The notes: generated from the sequence alone by a model not told the origin. A stretch of DNA of 64,000 nt from Monocercomonoides exilis (GCA_001643675.2 LSRY02000062.1:310001-374000); one strand, 5' to 3'; counted from the stretch's first letter, positions 11,648-23,557 are shown. Numbers and translations: made by a program.

Positions 11648-12542
11648 ATCTTTTGTCTTTTTTTATTATTTTTCTCAATTTATAGTTCGCCTCTTTTAAA
11701 GGTCTTTTCCCCTTTAACGTTGTTTTTTTCCCGACATGCTGTAAATTGATCGTTTGTGTTGGCTTGTTTTTTTGCAAAATGCAATTTTCATATTGCTGAT
11801 ATAGTTTGTATTTAGAGTTTTCTATCACATTTTTTGTCATAGTCAATTTGTATTTGGGTCTTCTTTGAATTCATCCACAATAAGTTTTTTATTCACTAGA
11901 GTGTTTGCTTCATTTTTTATTTTCTCGAGTTGTCCACTGCTAATCTTACCTTTTCTCTTTGTATCATTTGATGTTTATTTTTCTCAGTAGTTGTTGATCT
12001 TCCTCTCTGAAATCTTTTCATTATTCTTTTGTTTGAATCCCTTAAACTCATTTTTGCTCCATACATTCGTTATTCTCGATAAATCCGCAATTGCGCGCTG
12101 CATCTTCAAAAGTTGAACTTTTTCTCATTGTCATAAATTGCATTTATCTTGAGGATTGAAATTGTCCGTTATTTTATTTTATGTTTTTGTATTGTTATTT
12201 AATTGCATAAAAATATTTTTTTCGATTGAGAATTTTTAAAAAAGACTGTCATGTACCGATGAAGATTTTTTATTTTTTTATTTTTATTTTATTTTATTGA
12301 AGACGGATTTGAGAACTGAAAACCGTTGTTTTTCACAGCAATGCTTCGTTTCAATTACGATAATTTCAAATTGTTGTTAACGTGTTAAATACAAGAATAT
12401 TCTCGCCAGAATTAATTAATTATGTGATATAAATTTTTGAATATAATAAACATATTGTAACGATTATGAACTATTCAGAGTGATAATTGAACTTTTTGAA
12501 ATAATCAAGATTATATCTGTAAAGGGCATAAAGATCATAAAC
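11648..12542. other. AT-rich spacer
   Basis: About 0.9 kb, with the plus strand rich in T and in pyrimidine runs. Short frames here have no recognisable content. It holds the prominin-like 3' end and the promoter of the kelch gene. Confidence 0.55.
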
Positions 12543-15500
12543 ATGAATTCTTTTCAACACTTGATCTGCTTACTTTTCTTGCTAGTGAGTAGTGATTATG
12601 ACGTTAACACTTGGAAGCAAATTGAAGGAACTGGAATTTACAGGAGAGATCACACTTTGACATATATCGACAAGGATCATATTTATCTTTTTGGTGGAAC
12701 TGATAACGAAGGAAAGCGAACAAATACACTTTTTAAATTGAATGGAGAAACCTTTGAAAGATTAGTCCCTGGAGGCGAAGCTCCAACGCCTCGTTCAAGA
12801 CACGAATGCTGCCGTGTGATGCTGGAAGATAATTCGATCGGAATGATGGTATACGGAGGCGTTGATGATGTTGGAAAGCCACTTGGCGATGCATATATTT
12901 TGAAAGAGAAAGGAGGAACATATACATGGGAGCAACACATGTATAATCTAGGTGCCAGATACTATCATTCAATGTGCGAAGATGTTGCAAATGAAATAGC
13001 CATCATGTTTGGAGGAGTCATTAATGTCAATGAAAATGAAGAATATTCGAGTTCCCTTTTCGTATTTGAAACAAGTTTGAATGATGCATTTTTCTTGGAT
13101 TTCACAATCATTTTATTAAATTTTATTTCCTGTTGATCACTACAGATACTCAATCATGGAAGGAATCTACACCAACTGATAAAAGTCTTTTGCCTCCAAG
13201 ATCGCAAAATGATTTGACATTCGACGAGTATTTTTCTGATTCTGTTTTGTTGGATCTGATCAAAATATTTAAATATTTTTTCAAAAATATTGTATAATAT
13301 AGGAAGCACACTACCACTGAATGGTGGTTTCATCTGTCTGGCGGTAGAAGCGAAAAGCCTGGTGATAACATAAATATTTGGAAACTTACGCTTGGTTTGT
13401 TTTATTTAACGAATAAATCCTTTCACCGGTGAGTATTTTAATATTAATTATCATGTTTTTAAATATTACGAAATGAATTGGTTACAACCTCATTTGATAA
13501 TTTAGAAAAAGATGGAGACAAATGGAAGCACACTTGGTCAATAGTGTCTTATGTTCCAAAAACTCTGCCTGCTGTATGATTATTATTGACTTTTAAAGAT
13601 ATTAAAAATTTTTTGTAAAAAAATGTGAAATTGTTTTTTCTTTATCTTTCTTTAGAGATATTCACATCATTGCCATCAAATTGGTCCATCGCTGTTCCTG
13701 TGGGGAGGAACTTCAGGAACTCCAACATTTTCTATTGTTAACACTGGTTTGTCAATTCACAAATGAGTTCATTGCTTGTTTTTAATATTGCTTTTATAAT
13801 TCTGTAAATTTTATTTTAATAAAAACTAATTTTTACACTCAGATGAGCAAACATGGTCAGAGCAAACTGCACAATCACTTACAATTCCACCTGTTCTGAT
13901 TTACTTCGCCTCCTGCTTTGACGACAACAATAACCGTGTGATAATTCAGGGGGGTATCGACATCAACTCTGGCACAGAGAATCCTGTGGATTCGTTGTGG
14001 ATATACCAGTGCGATGTGTGCTCCAGCCACCCTCATTGCAAGGAATGCTTTACCGACCACAGCGCCACTTGCGTTTGGTGCTCCAGCAAAGGCAGATGCA
14101 TTGCAGCAACTGAGGATAAAGTTCCGTTGTATGAAACTTGCTCTGTTGCTGTGACTGAGCAAGGGAAATGTCTTCAAGATTTTGTGTCGTGCCGCGAGCT
14201 TACCACCTGCGAACAGTGTGCAAATGCAGCGAGGTGCGGGTGGTGCCAGGAGATGTCTGGATATCCGGGGTATGTGTATGGCTGCTTTGAAGGAACAGCC
14301 ACAGCACCATTTTTGGGATCGTGCCGCGCGTGGGCAGGACAGGTTGCCACATGCAATGATGTGAAGACAGAACTGAATGTGTACAACCCAACTCCTTTCA
14401 TGGACATCACATACGGAACAAAGGAGTTTTTGGGGTGGTACACAAATGGGATTGCAACTGAGTCTGTTCACTATGTGATATACTTTGATTTGAATGGGGA
14501 AAATAAAACATTGTCAGCAAAAGCAGACAGCGATGGGCAGATTCTGCTTGAGACACCTTTTGGAACAGAAGGACTCGGCACAATTACATTCCGAGAGTGG
14601 AGTGAACAAGGACCAGGAAACGAGATTCTGTCATTTACTGTGAACGTGGTGAAGCCAAAGTCGAAGTTCTACTATCCAACTAAAGGCGAGAAGATCACTG
14701 AATCCCATTATGACATTTCATGGGATGTGAACTTTATGATGGAGTATGTGACGTTGAATCTTCTGAAGGGAGATACTGTCATTCAGACTTTGATGAGCTC
14801 GGGACAGAACTTCGGGTCATACCCATGGCTGATTGACGATCATGTCCTTGAATCTGGAAAGGACTACAGCCTTCAGCTGATCTGGAACTACGGCACAGAG
14901 ATCCAGCACAAGCCTGTTATTGCAACTTCGGAGAAATTTGAGCTTCAAATCCAGCCGACTACTTATACCATCACAGCTCCCAAGAAAGGCGATCCAATAA
15001 CTCCTGGTGAGTTCCTCACAATCAAATGGACTTCAAACAGAATGCCGTCGAAGTCAGTGCTGTATTTGATGCTGGGCAATGACAAAGAGAATGCTGAGGT
15101 CGTTCAGACGATCGCAGAAGATCTGGGTGTGGATGACACCGAAGCCAAGTGGATGGTGAATGTGGGGCGGGACAGCGATCACTACTTCTTCCGCATTGAG
15201 AACGGCCTCCACACAATTCACGGCGACAGCGAGTTCTTCCCTATTCGTGCATCGCGTGTGACAGTGTCGCTGACGAAGCTTGACAACCCGTCTTCTATCA
15301 ATTTCTTCTCAGGTGACTTGGTCGAAGCCAGCTGGAAGTATGTTGGAGGCAAGTCTCACTTCACCGTCTGGATGGAAGGCTTCACAGGAGACAACATCAA
15401 AGTGTCTGGCACCCTTTCTGAAGACACTCGCAACTTCAAGTTCAAACTGCCCGGAGAAATCCGCACGGGTGACTTGTACACAGTGCATGTGAGTGCGTAC

Positions 15501-15689
15501 GAGTTCTTCCACGGAATCAACGGCTCCAGCTCCCCGTTCCATGTGTTTGCGCCAGGTGCACTGCCTGTTGTGTCTACTGGTGGCATCGTCTTTACTGTTA
15601 TCGTCGGTGTTGCCACTGTTGCATTCGCTTTCCTGTTCTACTTCTGTTGGTATAAACGGAGCAGACTGGGAGGCTTCCAACAGATTTAG
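12543..15689 (+). CDS. Secretory kelch-PSI type I membrane protein
   Basis: The start MNSFQHLICLLFLLVSS is a signal peptide. An upstream in-frame ATG would bury it, so I chose 12543. Kelch-like blades follow (HTLTYIDKDHIYLFGGTD, PTPRSRHECC, MMVYGGVDD, YHSMCED, IMFGGV), spread over about six introns between 13.07 and 13.84 kb. The last exon (13843-15689) carries a final blade, then two PSI/plexin-type Cys clusters (CDVCSSHPHCKECFTDHSAT, CEQCANAARCGWCQE). Next come beta-rich repeats such as ITPGEFLTIKWTSN that resemble the Kre9/Knh1 Ser-Thr-rich surface-protein domain. It ends with one TM helix (GGIVFTVIVGVATVAFAFLF) and a short basic tail (YKRSRLGGFQQI, TAG). The layout resembles attractin-like surface receptors: beta-propeller, PSI modules, stalk, TM. 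The ligand is unknown. Surface adhesion or sensing is inference from architecture. Confidence 0.75.
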
Positions 15690-16400
15690 AGTTTCTATAT
15701 GCCACACACAATCTTTGCGAAATGTTTTTATAACAAAATTGATTTGCAAATATGCAAACTTCTTATCTTACAAATCAATCAAGGTGTTTTTTCATTTGAA
15801 CATCCATTGCCTCGTGTACTTTCTGTCTAATAAATTTTTAATTATCAATTTTTTTGCTATTTCTGCTGTTACGTCTGGAGATCGTTCTTTTTCATTCCGC
15901 TTTTCTATTTCTTTCTTCGAGTTGAGTTGAGTTTGCTGCAGAGAAGCTGAACAATTCAGCTTCTTTGCTCATTCTATCTGTCGAGTTTGAGTGCACTGCT
16001 GTATCTGAAGTCTAACATCTCATCTTTATTCTCTGCTTAACAATTCTTGAATCGCCCTGCTCTTCTTTCTTGCATTGCATCAAGTATGTATCAACAAAGC
16101 TTTTAATGTGACGAAAAATAAAAAGTACTCTTTTTTTTTCCTCCACAAAAAGAATGAACAACATGGCAATTGTTCTCTTCAAAAACAAGGGAAAATAAAA
16201 AGAAATAAATAAAATAAAAAAGCGGAAAAGACTCAACAAAAATAGCTCAACGATAAATGCGAAATTAAACGCAAAAATATAAAAAAACACAATGAATGCA
16301 TATTTTAAACAGATTCATTTTTATAGATGAAGGCTAATATCATACAAAAGGGGCAGTTATTTAATAGAATAATATATGACAGATAACGAAGGTAGTCACT
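15690..16400. other. Convergent 3' spacer
   Basis: The spacer lies between the ends of two convergent genes. It is AT-rich with pyrimidine-rich tracts. No gene, repeat or RNA is recognised. Confidence 0.55.
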
Positions 16401-19400
16401 TCACCATTGAGGTTGAGAAGACGAAGACTGTGAATTCTGTTGTGGTTGAGATTGCAACTGTGTTTGAGGCTGTGTTGGCTGCAGTGCTTGAGCAAAGGGA
16501 ATGAAAGGCGAAGAAGATGGCATAGACACAAAAGGTGAGGCAGCAGCAAAGAGAGGAGGGGACAGTGAGGATGAAGAAGACGTGGATGAAAAAGAAGAAG
16601 ATTGCAATTGGTTGAAGAAAGGAGAAGTGGCTGATGAAAGTTGAGGTTGAGGTTGTATCTGTGTTTGGGGTGAAGTGGAAGATGCTGAGAGTGAATAGGA
16701 AGGGAAGGCTGTCTGGTTGATGTGTGAGGCTGATGAAGTGGGCAGAGAGGGTGGCTGATGAGATGGAAATGGCTGCGAAAAAGCGGGTGGAGAAAACATC
16801 TGCTGCGAAGTTGCTGGCAGAGTTGGGGTGGATGTCGGATTGAGCTGCGAAGGAGAGGATTGGAATGAATAAGAAGGTGGAAATGAAGAAGAAGATGGAG
16901 ACGTTGATGAAGAAGTGGAAGTGGAAGAAGGCAAAGGTGTTTGTGTCTGCAATGGCTGTGCTGCTGGCTGGTTCTTCTGAGCCATCGACGGAGAGTTCTG
17001 TGATTGCCTTCTGAAGTTGCCTTCGTTTGTGTCCATTTCATCGTCGCTTTCTTCCAACTGGTCTAAAAACTCGCTCACGATCCGCTTTGCCAGCACGCGA
17101 ATGTTCTTCGACTTGACTTTGGGATGGGAAAGGGCGCGGATGAAGTTGGCAGCGTCTGTCATGTCGAGCTCAGCCAGCATTCGGTTGCCGCGGTACACTC
17201 GGAACGTCTCCTGGAACTCGGCAAAAGTGCGAGAGGGAAGCGAAGAAATAAAAGAAGAGGAAGAAGGGGCAGAAGGGATAGAAGGAGAAGAGGTGGGTGG
17301 GCTGAGAGAAGGAAATGGGGAAGGAGCAGATGTTGAGGTGGAAGAGGAGAAAGGGTTGGAAGAAGAGGCTGTTGAGAAAACATTTGTGGATTGTGCTGAC
17401 AAGTCAGAAGAAGGTGTCATGAATGAAGCTGACTGGGCTGGTTGCTTTTGCTGAGGAAGTGCAGAAGTTTGTGGAGCAGACGAGATGAGCGAGCGAGAAA
17501 GCTGCGAAAGGTCGTCTTCGAGGTCAGAGACAAACGGGATGGGGAAATACGGCACAGGAAGGATGCCTTCGTCGATGAGCCGCTGCTCCTCGCTGCCGAA
17601 CACGAGCAGCTTGTAGATGATCTTCAGCATGTTCTTCACGAACTCCTTGTCTCGCACAGGGAAGTAGTGGCAGAAGATGGTCATGACCTGTCTGTTGGCC
17701 ACCTCCTGCTTCAGCTGCGCTCGGCTGCCCAGCACGTTCGACACAATAATCGCAGCCTCCTTTCGCGTCAGGCCGTATTTGTTGAAGTCTTTCAGTGCTG
17801 CCACCGCCACATCCAGCCCTCCCGCAGCCACAAGCGCCGCGGTGTGCTCGTCTTCTCCGGCGGCGATGTTCGTCAGCGTCCACATCGCCTTGCGCGAAAC
17901 AGATGGAATCTCATTCTGGGCAAGGCGGATGATCGGAGGGAGGCCATTTAGTTGGATGATGCGCTGAAAATATTTGGCAAGTCAATTTTAAAAAAATAAA
18001 AACAGAATTAATAAATGATATAAATAAAATTTATGATTTATTTATGACATAATGTCAGTAACGGCATACGCTGATTGCGTCGCTTCCACTCCATGCCAGC
18101 TGCCCAATGATGGTCAATGCACTCATCACAGCATTCGACAACTTCTTCGAAAGCAGTCGTATCAAAGTGGGAAGACAGTTTGATTCAAAAATCATCTGAA
18201 TGGTTTGGAAAACACATCGATTTAGTGACATTTCAGATGAAAATATCAATTGGCACAATAACACAAATTCCATTAGCAGTATAACACAAAGATAGAATGA
18301 ATAAGAAAAATAATTTCAAAAAATAAAGCAAAAAATAAGCCAAATAAAAAACCATACAGGAAATGTGCGTATGTCGAGTGAAGCGACAGACTCGACGACG
18401 TTGAGGCTGTCATGGCGGAGATTCACATTGGAGCTGTTGATGAAGGAGCAGCAGATCGGAATGGCTCTGTGGAGATCTTTGTTGAATGAGTCGCTCTTCG
18501 CAATGCCCACAAGAATGAAGACTGCATTCTGAATAAGTCCCAGCGTCATCTGCATCTGTGTTGCTTTCCCTTCTTCCTGAATCATCCTCGTCTCTGTCAT
18601 CTTTGCCTTTCCAGTCAGACTCGTTTCGCCTGCCATTCCCATTTCGTAGTTGTCCATCGCATCTGAAAGCGAAGATGATGCTGCCGTCTCCCCAAATGCA
18701 GGAAAGTTTGCAGTCATGCGATGTGCTTGGTCCATTTCAATCAAAGGTTCGGTGGTTGATTGAGTCTGTGTCGACGGAACGGAGGAGGAAGAAGCTTTCA
18801 TTCCATCATCGTCGGACTTTTGCGAGAAAAGAATAGCTGAAGAGTCAACAAGCATGTCAACAACTTTCTTTGTTACGCCTGTTGAAGTTAAATATTTGGC
18901 TATTTCAGGACTGTCTCCAGCTAAATTTCCTAGCAGCCAGAATGCTGTTTCTTGTACTTTTAGAAAGGGAGAATCCATCAAGCGCAATACCGGATGATAA
19001 ATATCCGAAAATACTAATTTTTTTATGAGTTCATGCGATCCAGCGCAAACTGGGAATGAAAAGAATTTGGTATTTATTACATAAGTACGAATATATGCTC
19101 AATAAATACCCATATTAGTTAAGCACCAAAGAGATTCATATTGCATTTCAGGGCGATTATCGTTCAACAAAAATTTCACTAAATATGCTCTAAAATCGTG
19201 ATTATAAAGGGTTTCAATTTGATTGTGTTTTTCTACGAAGAGCAGATAAGTTGCAGAAAATAACATAATGCCAAACTAGATGACACAGATTTTCGAATTG
19301 CACGCATCGCTGAATACGATTCTTCTGGATCTTGAGAATCCAGTTTCTCCATCAGTTTTGGAATTGTGGCAGTCTTCAAAATTAAAGAGAACATATTGAA

Positions 19401-19656
19401 GTGAAGAAGCACTAATGATATATTTTTAATAAAATACCAAAGTTTTAATCATTTCCAATGTACTATCATCACTGGTAAGACGGCGATGCTTTTTTAGAAT
19501 AGATAATCTTCTATCATCTCTCATTTCAAAAGATTCATCTTTTCTTTGACAATGAAAATCTTCTTGATCCCGTTCGCTTCCGAATTCTCGAAAACGATTT
19601 GACGCCCTTGATTCTCTACTCCAGTAGATTGGACTGTCAGGATCAGTTTCAATCAT
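16401..19656 (-). CDS. Importin subunit alpha (karyopherin alpha), armadillo-repeat nuclear import adaptor
   Basis: Multi-exon gene on the minus strand. The N-terminus (MIETDPDSPIYWSRESRASN) leads into an IBB-like basic segment, RDDRRLSILKKHRRLTSDD, the part that binds importin-beta. Armadillo repeats follow: AYLVKFLLNDNRPEMQYESL, WCLTNM, VQETAFWLLGNLAGDSPEIA, VMSALTIIGQLAWSGSDAI, MWTLTNIAAGEDEHTAALVA and VKNMLKIIYKLLVFGSEEQR. LTNIAAG and LLGNLAGDSPE are typical of importin alpha, which carries classical NLS cargo into the nucleus. Two oddities stand out. About 90 Ser/Thr/Met-rich residues are inserted inside the ARM array (18.57-18.85 kb). A tail of more than 250 Ser/Pro/Gln residues (16.4-17.0 kb) runs to the stop, interrupted by one conserved-looking patch (FAEFQETFRVYRGNRMLAEL). 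It converges with the kelch-PSI gene. Confidence 0.88.
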
Positions 19657-20181
19657 AAAAACATATTACTTGTGGGAGAGATCGATTTTCCAAAAATGAT
19701 GAATTCATGATTGACAAAAATATTATTAACAAGTTTGTTTGATAAAAAGCATTACCATCATTTCTGTTTACCTTCCATATTATAAATATATTCTATTCAT
19801 TTTCTGTAAATGAAAGGTGAAATAAAAATTTTTACTCCGTAAGCAAGCTTGCATCAATTTTTAACAATAAATGCAAACTTAATAATATTGCATATGAGCA
19901 ACAACAAGTAATAGCTGTAAAGATACATTAAAATGAGAGTTGGAGAAAAGAATATGAAAGAAACTGAATACAAAGAAATTTTCTATAATAATGAATCTGT
20001 GTGAAAAATACCACTAAAACAAAGTCGAAAATACAAATAACAAAAACAATAACTTTAAACGTAAAATAAACAAAAATTGACAATGCACAAAAGAAGATTC
20101 AAAGCAAAACATCTATAAGCTAAAAGGACTAAAAAAACTTAAAATAATAAATGTTTTTAATGAAGTATAAAAAGATAATTA
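19657..20181. other. AT-rich spacer between two minus-strand genes
   Basis: It contains the importin-alpha promoter and the 3' end of the PRL gene. I see no other feature. Confidence 0.55.
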
Positions 20182-21267
20182 TTAAACTATTACGCAGCCA
20201 CCCCCAACACTTGAATTTGCTTTTTTTGTGCCTCTCTTTATGGGCTTCCATTCAAGAACGTATTTTGCTTGCTTTGCATTCAAAGCACCTCTTCTTTTTT
20301 CTCTTATGGAAGCTATAGCCTGTGCATTATCTACTCCATATTGAATCATTGCAAGAGCCACGAGAAGAGGCGCCCTGCCAAGACCTGCCACGCAATGAAT
20401 TGTAATCACAGGCATATCGGAAACTGATGATGCTTGAGGAGATGGAGAAATAGAAGCAGGGTCAGTGGCTGGTGGAGTTGGTGAGGTTTGTGGATGAGGC
20501 AAAGGTGAAGGTGTACTTGACGGAGAAGGAGACGCAGATGAAATGTTTGTGGATGATGAAGTGATTGAAGTGGTAGAAGCCGAAGCAAAAGCAGATCCAT
20601 CTTGTTTAGATGAAGTGTCAGTAAAAATAATTTGTTGTGATTGAGAATGAGACATTTGATTTTGACTCAATGTCTTTTGAGACACTTTCACAGAAGAAAA
20701 GATATCTGGTCGTAATCCTTCCAACAAATCAAACCACTAAAATAGTAATCGATTTTGATTTAAAAAATAGGCTTAATTTCATAATTTAATGAACGCATAC
20801 ATCTGTTAAAATCCATTTTGGTGGAATTGATCCATCAGGAAAATACCAATCATAAACGCTAACTCCTGATTCTTTAAGCATGCCTATCTCATAAGTTGGT
20901 TCGCAAACTCTGATCAAATGATGGGAATGATACTTTTCCAGAGTACGTTTAAAATTTGGTAATGTTTCGGTTGTTGGACTGACAAATAACGAAAAAATAA
21001 GTTTTTACAAATATAATTGTTATTTATCGATAAATAATAATGCATCCTTACCAATCAGTTATAAAAAAGTTCCAGTAAGGTCCTTTTATTAAAGATCCTC
21101 CGACAGTTCCGCCGGCAGTCTGCAATTGTTAACAATAAACATTTTATTTACAAAAAATGAGCAAAAATGACAATTACAAATATGAATTTAATATACATAT
21201 TTTTAATGCAATAATTAAAAATGTATTTATTGCATACATATGAAAGAGGTTGCCGACGCACAGTCAT
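20182..21267 (-). CDS. PRL-type (PTP4A) protein tyrosine phosphatase with C-terminal CaaX box
   Basis: Four exons (21267-21238, 21119-21052, 20978-20801, 20736-20182) give 276 residues in frame. MTVRRQPLSY splices to TAGGTVGGSLIKGPYWNFFI, then RVCEPTYEIGML, VSVYDWYFPDGSIPPKWI and DWFDLLEG. All align with PRL landmarks (RVCEATY, WPFDDGAPPS). The P-loop is HCVAGLGRAPLL, the PRL version of CX5R with Ala after the catalytic Arg, followed by IREKRRGALNAKQAKYVLEW. The protein ends GGGCVIV, a CaaX box, so farnesylation or geranylgeranylation and membrane attachment are likely. Animal PRLs are about 170 residues. The excess is a Ser/Pro/Thr-rich insert of about 100 residues (20.41-20.70 kb) directly before the P-loop strand. 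PRLs bind CNNM magnesium transporters in animals; whether that applies here is unknown. The gene shares a 60-bp head-to-head promoter with the C69 dipeptidase gene. Confidence 0.92.
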
Positions 21268-21327
21268 TTATGAAAATGATCTTAAAAATGGGCATTCGGA
21301 TCAGTTTTAGTTATTGATTGTTAGAAC
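21268..21327. promoter_or_regulatory. 60-bp divergent intergenic region, shared promoter
   Basis: The PRL start codon (21267, minus) and the C69 dipeptidase start codon (21328, plus) are 60 bp apart. Both 5'UTRs and both core promoters must fit here unless they extend into the genes. No canonical TATA box is evident. Confidence 0.55.
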
Positions 21328-23268
21328 ATGTTTTTGTTGTTTTCTGCATTATTGGTATCACTAACTCACAGCTGCTCAGACTTGATTGTTGGAAAGACTG
21401 CATCAGCAACAGGTCATCCAATGTTTGCAATTAATTGAGTATTGATAATATGAATTCTGCATTTTCTTTTTATGACTTTTTGTATTTATTTACATATTAA
21501 TGGTCATGTGGGAAATGCACATATTTTGTAAATGAAAAAATTAATGAATAGGTTTTCGTACGCAGCAGATTCTCGCTCATTGGTTTGAGAAAATCTTTTT
21601 CATTGTTTTTCTTATCTTTTGCATCTAAATTTTTTAAAGTATGGAGATCTACATTTTTCTCCTGCTGCAAAGCATGATCCAACTGTAGATAAAAGAAAAA
21701 TATATGAATGGGTAAGAAATTCAATTTCAATTATTGTAATATTAATTTTTTTATAAACAATAATTTTCATTCAAAAGGACACGGGATTATACCTTGGAGA
21801 GATTGATGAAGTTGCTGAAACATATAATGTTGTTGGAAATATGAATGAATTTAGTCTTGCCATTGGAGAATCAACATGGGGAACTCAAAGAGGTGGTACT
21901 TTCTTTGAAAAAGACGAAGATAAACTTGGAAAGATTGATTATGGAAGCCTTATTTATGTTGCATTGGAAAGATCACGAAATTGCGCGGAAGCTATTGAAT
22001 GCATAACTCACTTAGCATCAACAATGGGATATGCATCCGAAGGTGAATCATTTTCCATTGCTGATCCAAATGAAGTTTGGATTTTAGAGCTTGTTGGAAA
22101 GGCAGATCTTGAAAGAGAACCAGACGATGATGAATTAGTTGCATGGGTTGCTATGAAAATTCCTGATGATTGCATTAGTGGGCATGCAAATCAAGCAAGA
22201 ATTAATAAAATCATTTTGAATGATGAGACACAGTGCAAATACGGAAAGCATACAATAAGTTTTGCGCGCAAGCATAATTGGTTTGATTCGCAAAATGACG
22301 AAGAATTTGACTTCGCCAAGGCTTATGGACCTGTTAACTTTTCCGGTGCGCGCCATTGCGATGCTCGTGTCTGGTCTTTCTTCAAGAAAATGCAGATACC
22401 AGGAATGGATGATTTTGCTGACTATGTTAAAGGGGACCATACCAAACAAAGAATGGAGCTGTATTACAAACTTCCTGAGGGTATGAAAGTATCCGTTGAG
22501 GATATCGAAGAAGCGATGGGAAATCACTTTGAAGGAACTATTCTTGATATGACTGAGACTTTTGATGTGGGAGGTGGGGCTTGGTCTTGCCCTTATCGTA
22601 TCCCGCCTCTTAGCTGGGAAGTTGAAGGAAAGACATATTGCAATGAACGTCCTATTGGAACTCAACAGACAGCTTGGTCCTTCATTGCAGAATGCCGCGA
22701 AGTTAACGAAAACAACCCGCTTGGTGGTTTGTTCTGGTTTGGTACAGACGATGCTGCTACATCTGTGCACATTCCTTTCTACACTTCAGTTAAAAAGCTT
22801 CCCCAGTGCCTTTTCGACAACTCAGTCGATTTGAATCATTTCTCGTATCACTCGATGTTCTGGGTGTCCAACTTGGTGGCGAATTTTGCTTACACCAACT
22901 ACAAAAAAATGAAGCCTGAAATAGACGAAAAGAGAAGAGATTATCATAACTATTTCCTGGAGGAAGTTAAAGCTGCCGATGAAGAAATTAGTCGCATTGC
23001 AAGAGACGAAAGCATAGATGCAGCCATTGACTACGCAAATGCTTTGAACAACGAATGGGCAGAAATGTTGTGTTCTGAATGGTACGGCTTGTGGATTGAT
23101 CAATTCATGAGATACAAAGATTTTGCGATGCTTACCCCAATTTCAGAAAAGAGGGATCCATTGGTTGAAGACATGCATTATCCAAAAACTTGGTTAGATC
23201 TAATCGCAAAGCACACAGGCACACATTATCTTCTTAACCAGCCAGCTAATGACAAAAAAAGCCAATAG
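21328..23268 (+). CDS. Secreted family C69 dipeptidase (Ntn-hydrolase)
   Basis: Four exons (21328-21422, 21552-21582, 21640-21711, 21778-23268) give 562 residues with an unbroken frame. The signal peptide MFLLFSALLVSLTHS is followed at once by CSDLIVGKTASATG. The Cys is the expected N-terminal nucleophile of C69 peptidases, so signal cleavage alone could expose it. YAADSRSLYGDLHFSPAA, YLGEIDEVAETYNVVGNMNE and GESTWG match the family core, as do ANQARINKI, HYLLNQPAN and other parts. The enzyme would hydrolyse dipeptides in the secretory, lysosomal or extracellular space. Introns begin GTTTGC, GTTTGA and GTAAGA. There is no C-terminal TM or ER-retention signal (ends NDKKSQ). The family is common in anaerobic and parasitic protists and in bacteria. 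It lies head-to-head with the PRL gene. Confidence 0.9.
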
Positions 23269-23474
23269 AAAAATGAATTTTTTAATATTTATTTCTAAGA
23301 GAAATTTTTAACATTTTAGTATTTTATTCTTCATATTTCTTGATCTAAACTCTATCTTGTCAAATAAATTTTAAGAGTGATAAATTATCATATTACTTTC
23401 ATTTGATAAAAATATTGATAAACAAATTAAAAAGTTTTTTAAAAGAGAAATAGATAAAAATAATTAAATCTCTC

Positions 23475-23479
23475 AAAAA
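23475..23479 (-). terminator. RNA polymerase III T-run terminator
   Basis: A run of five T on the minus strand begins 6 nt after the tRNA discriminator base, as expected for Pol III termination. Confidence 0.7.
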
Positions 23480-23484
23480 GAAAT

Positions 23485-23557
23485 TGCCCCAGGTCGGTTT
23501 CGATCCAACTACCTGCAGATCTTCAGTCTGACACTCTACCAATTGAGCTACTAGGGC
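23485..23557 (-). tRNA. tRNA-Phe (anticodon GAA), intronless
   Basis: On the minus strand the 73-nt sequence folds as a cloverleaf. The acceptor GCCCTAG pairs with CTGGGGC (one G-U) with discriminator A. The D-arm is GCTC..GAGT with GGT in the loop. The anticodon loop is CTGAAGA, giving GAA (Phe), on a stem whose inner four pairs are Watson-Crick and whose outermost pair is a T-C mismatch. The T-arm is GTTGG/CCGAC with loop ATCGAAA. Base 54 is A instead of the usual T, which is unusual for an elongator tRNA. A-box (TAGCTCAATTGG) and B-box (GATCGAAAC) elements are present. CCA is not encoded. Confidence 0.95.
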
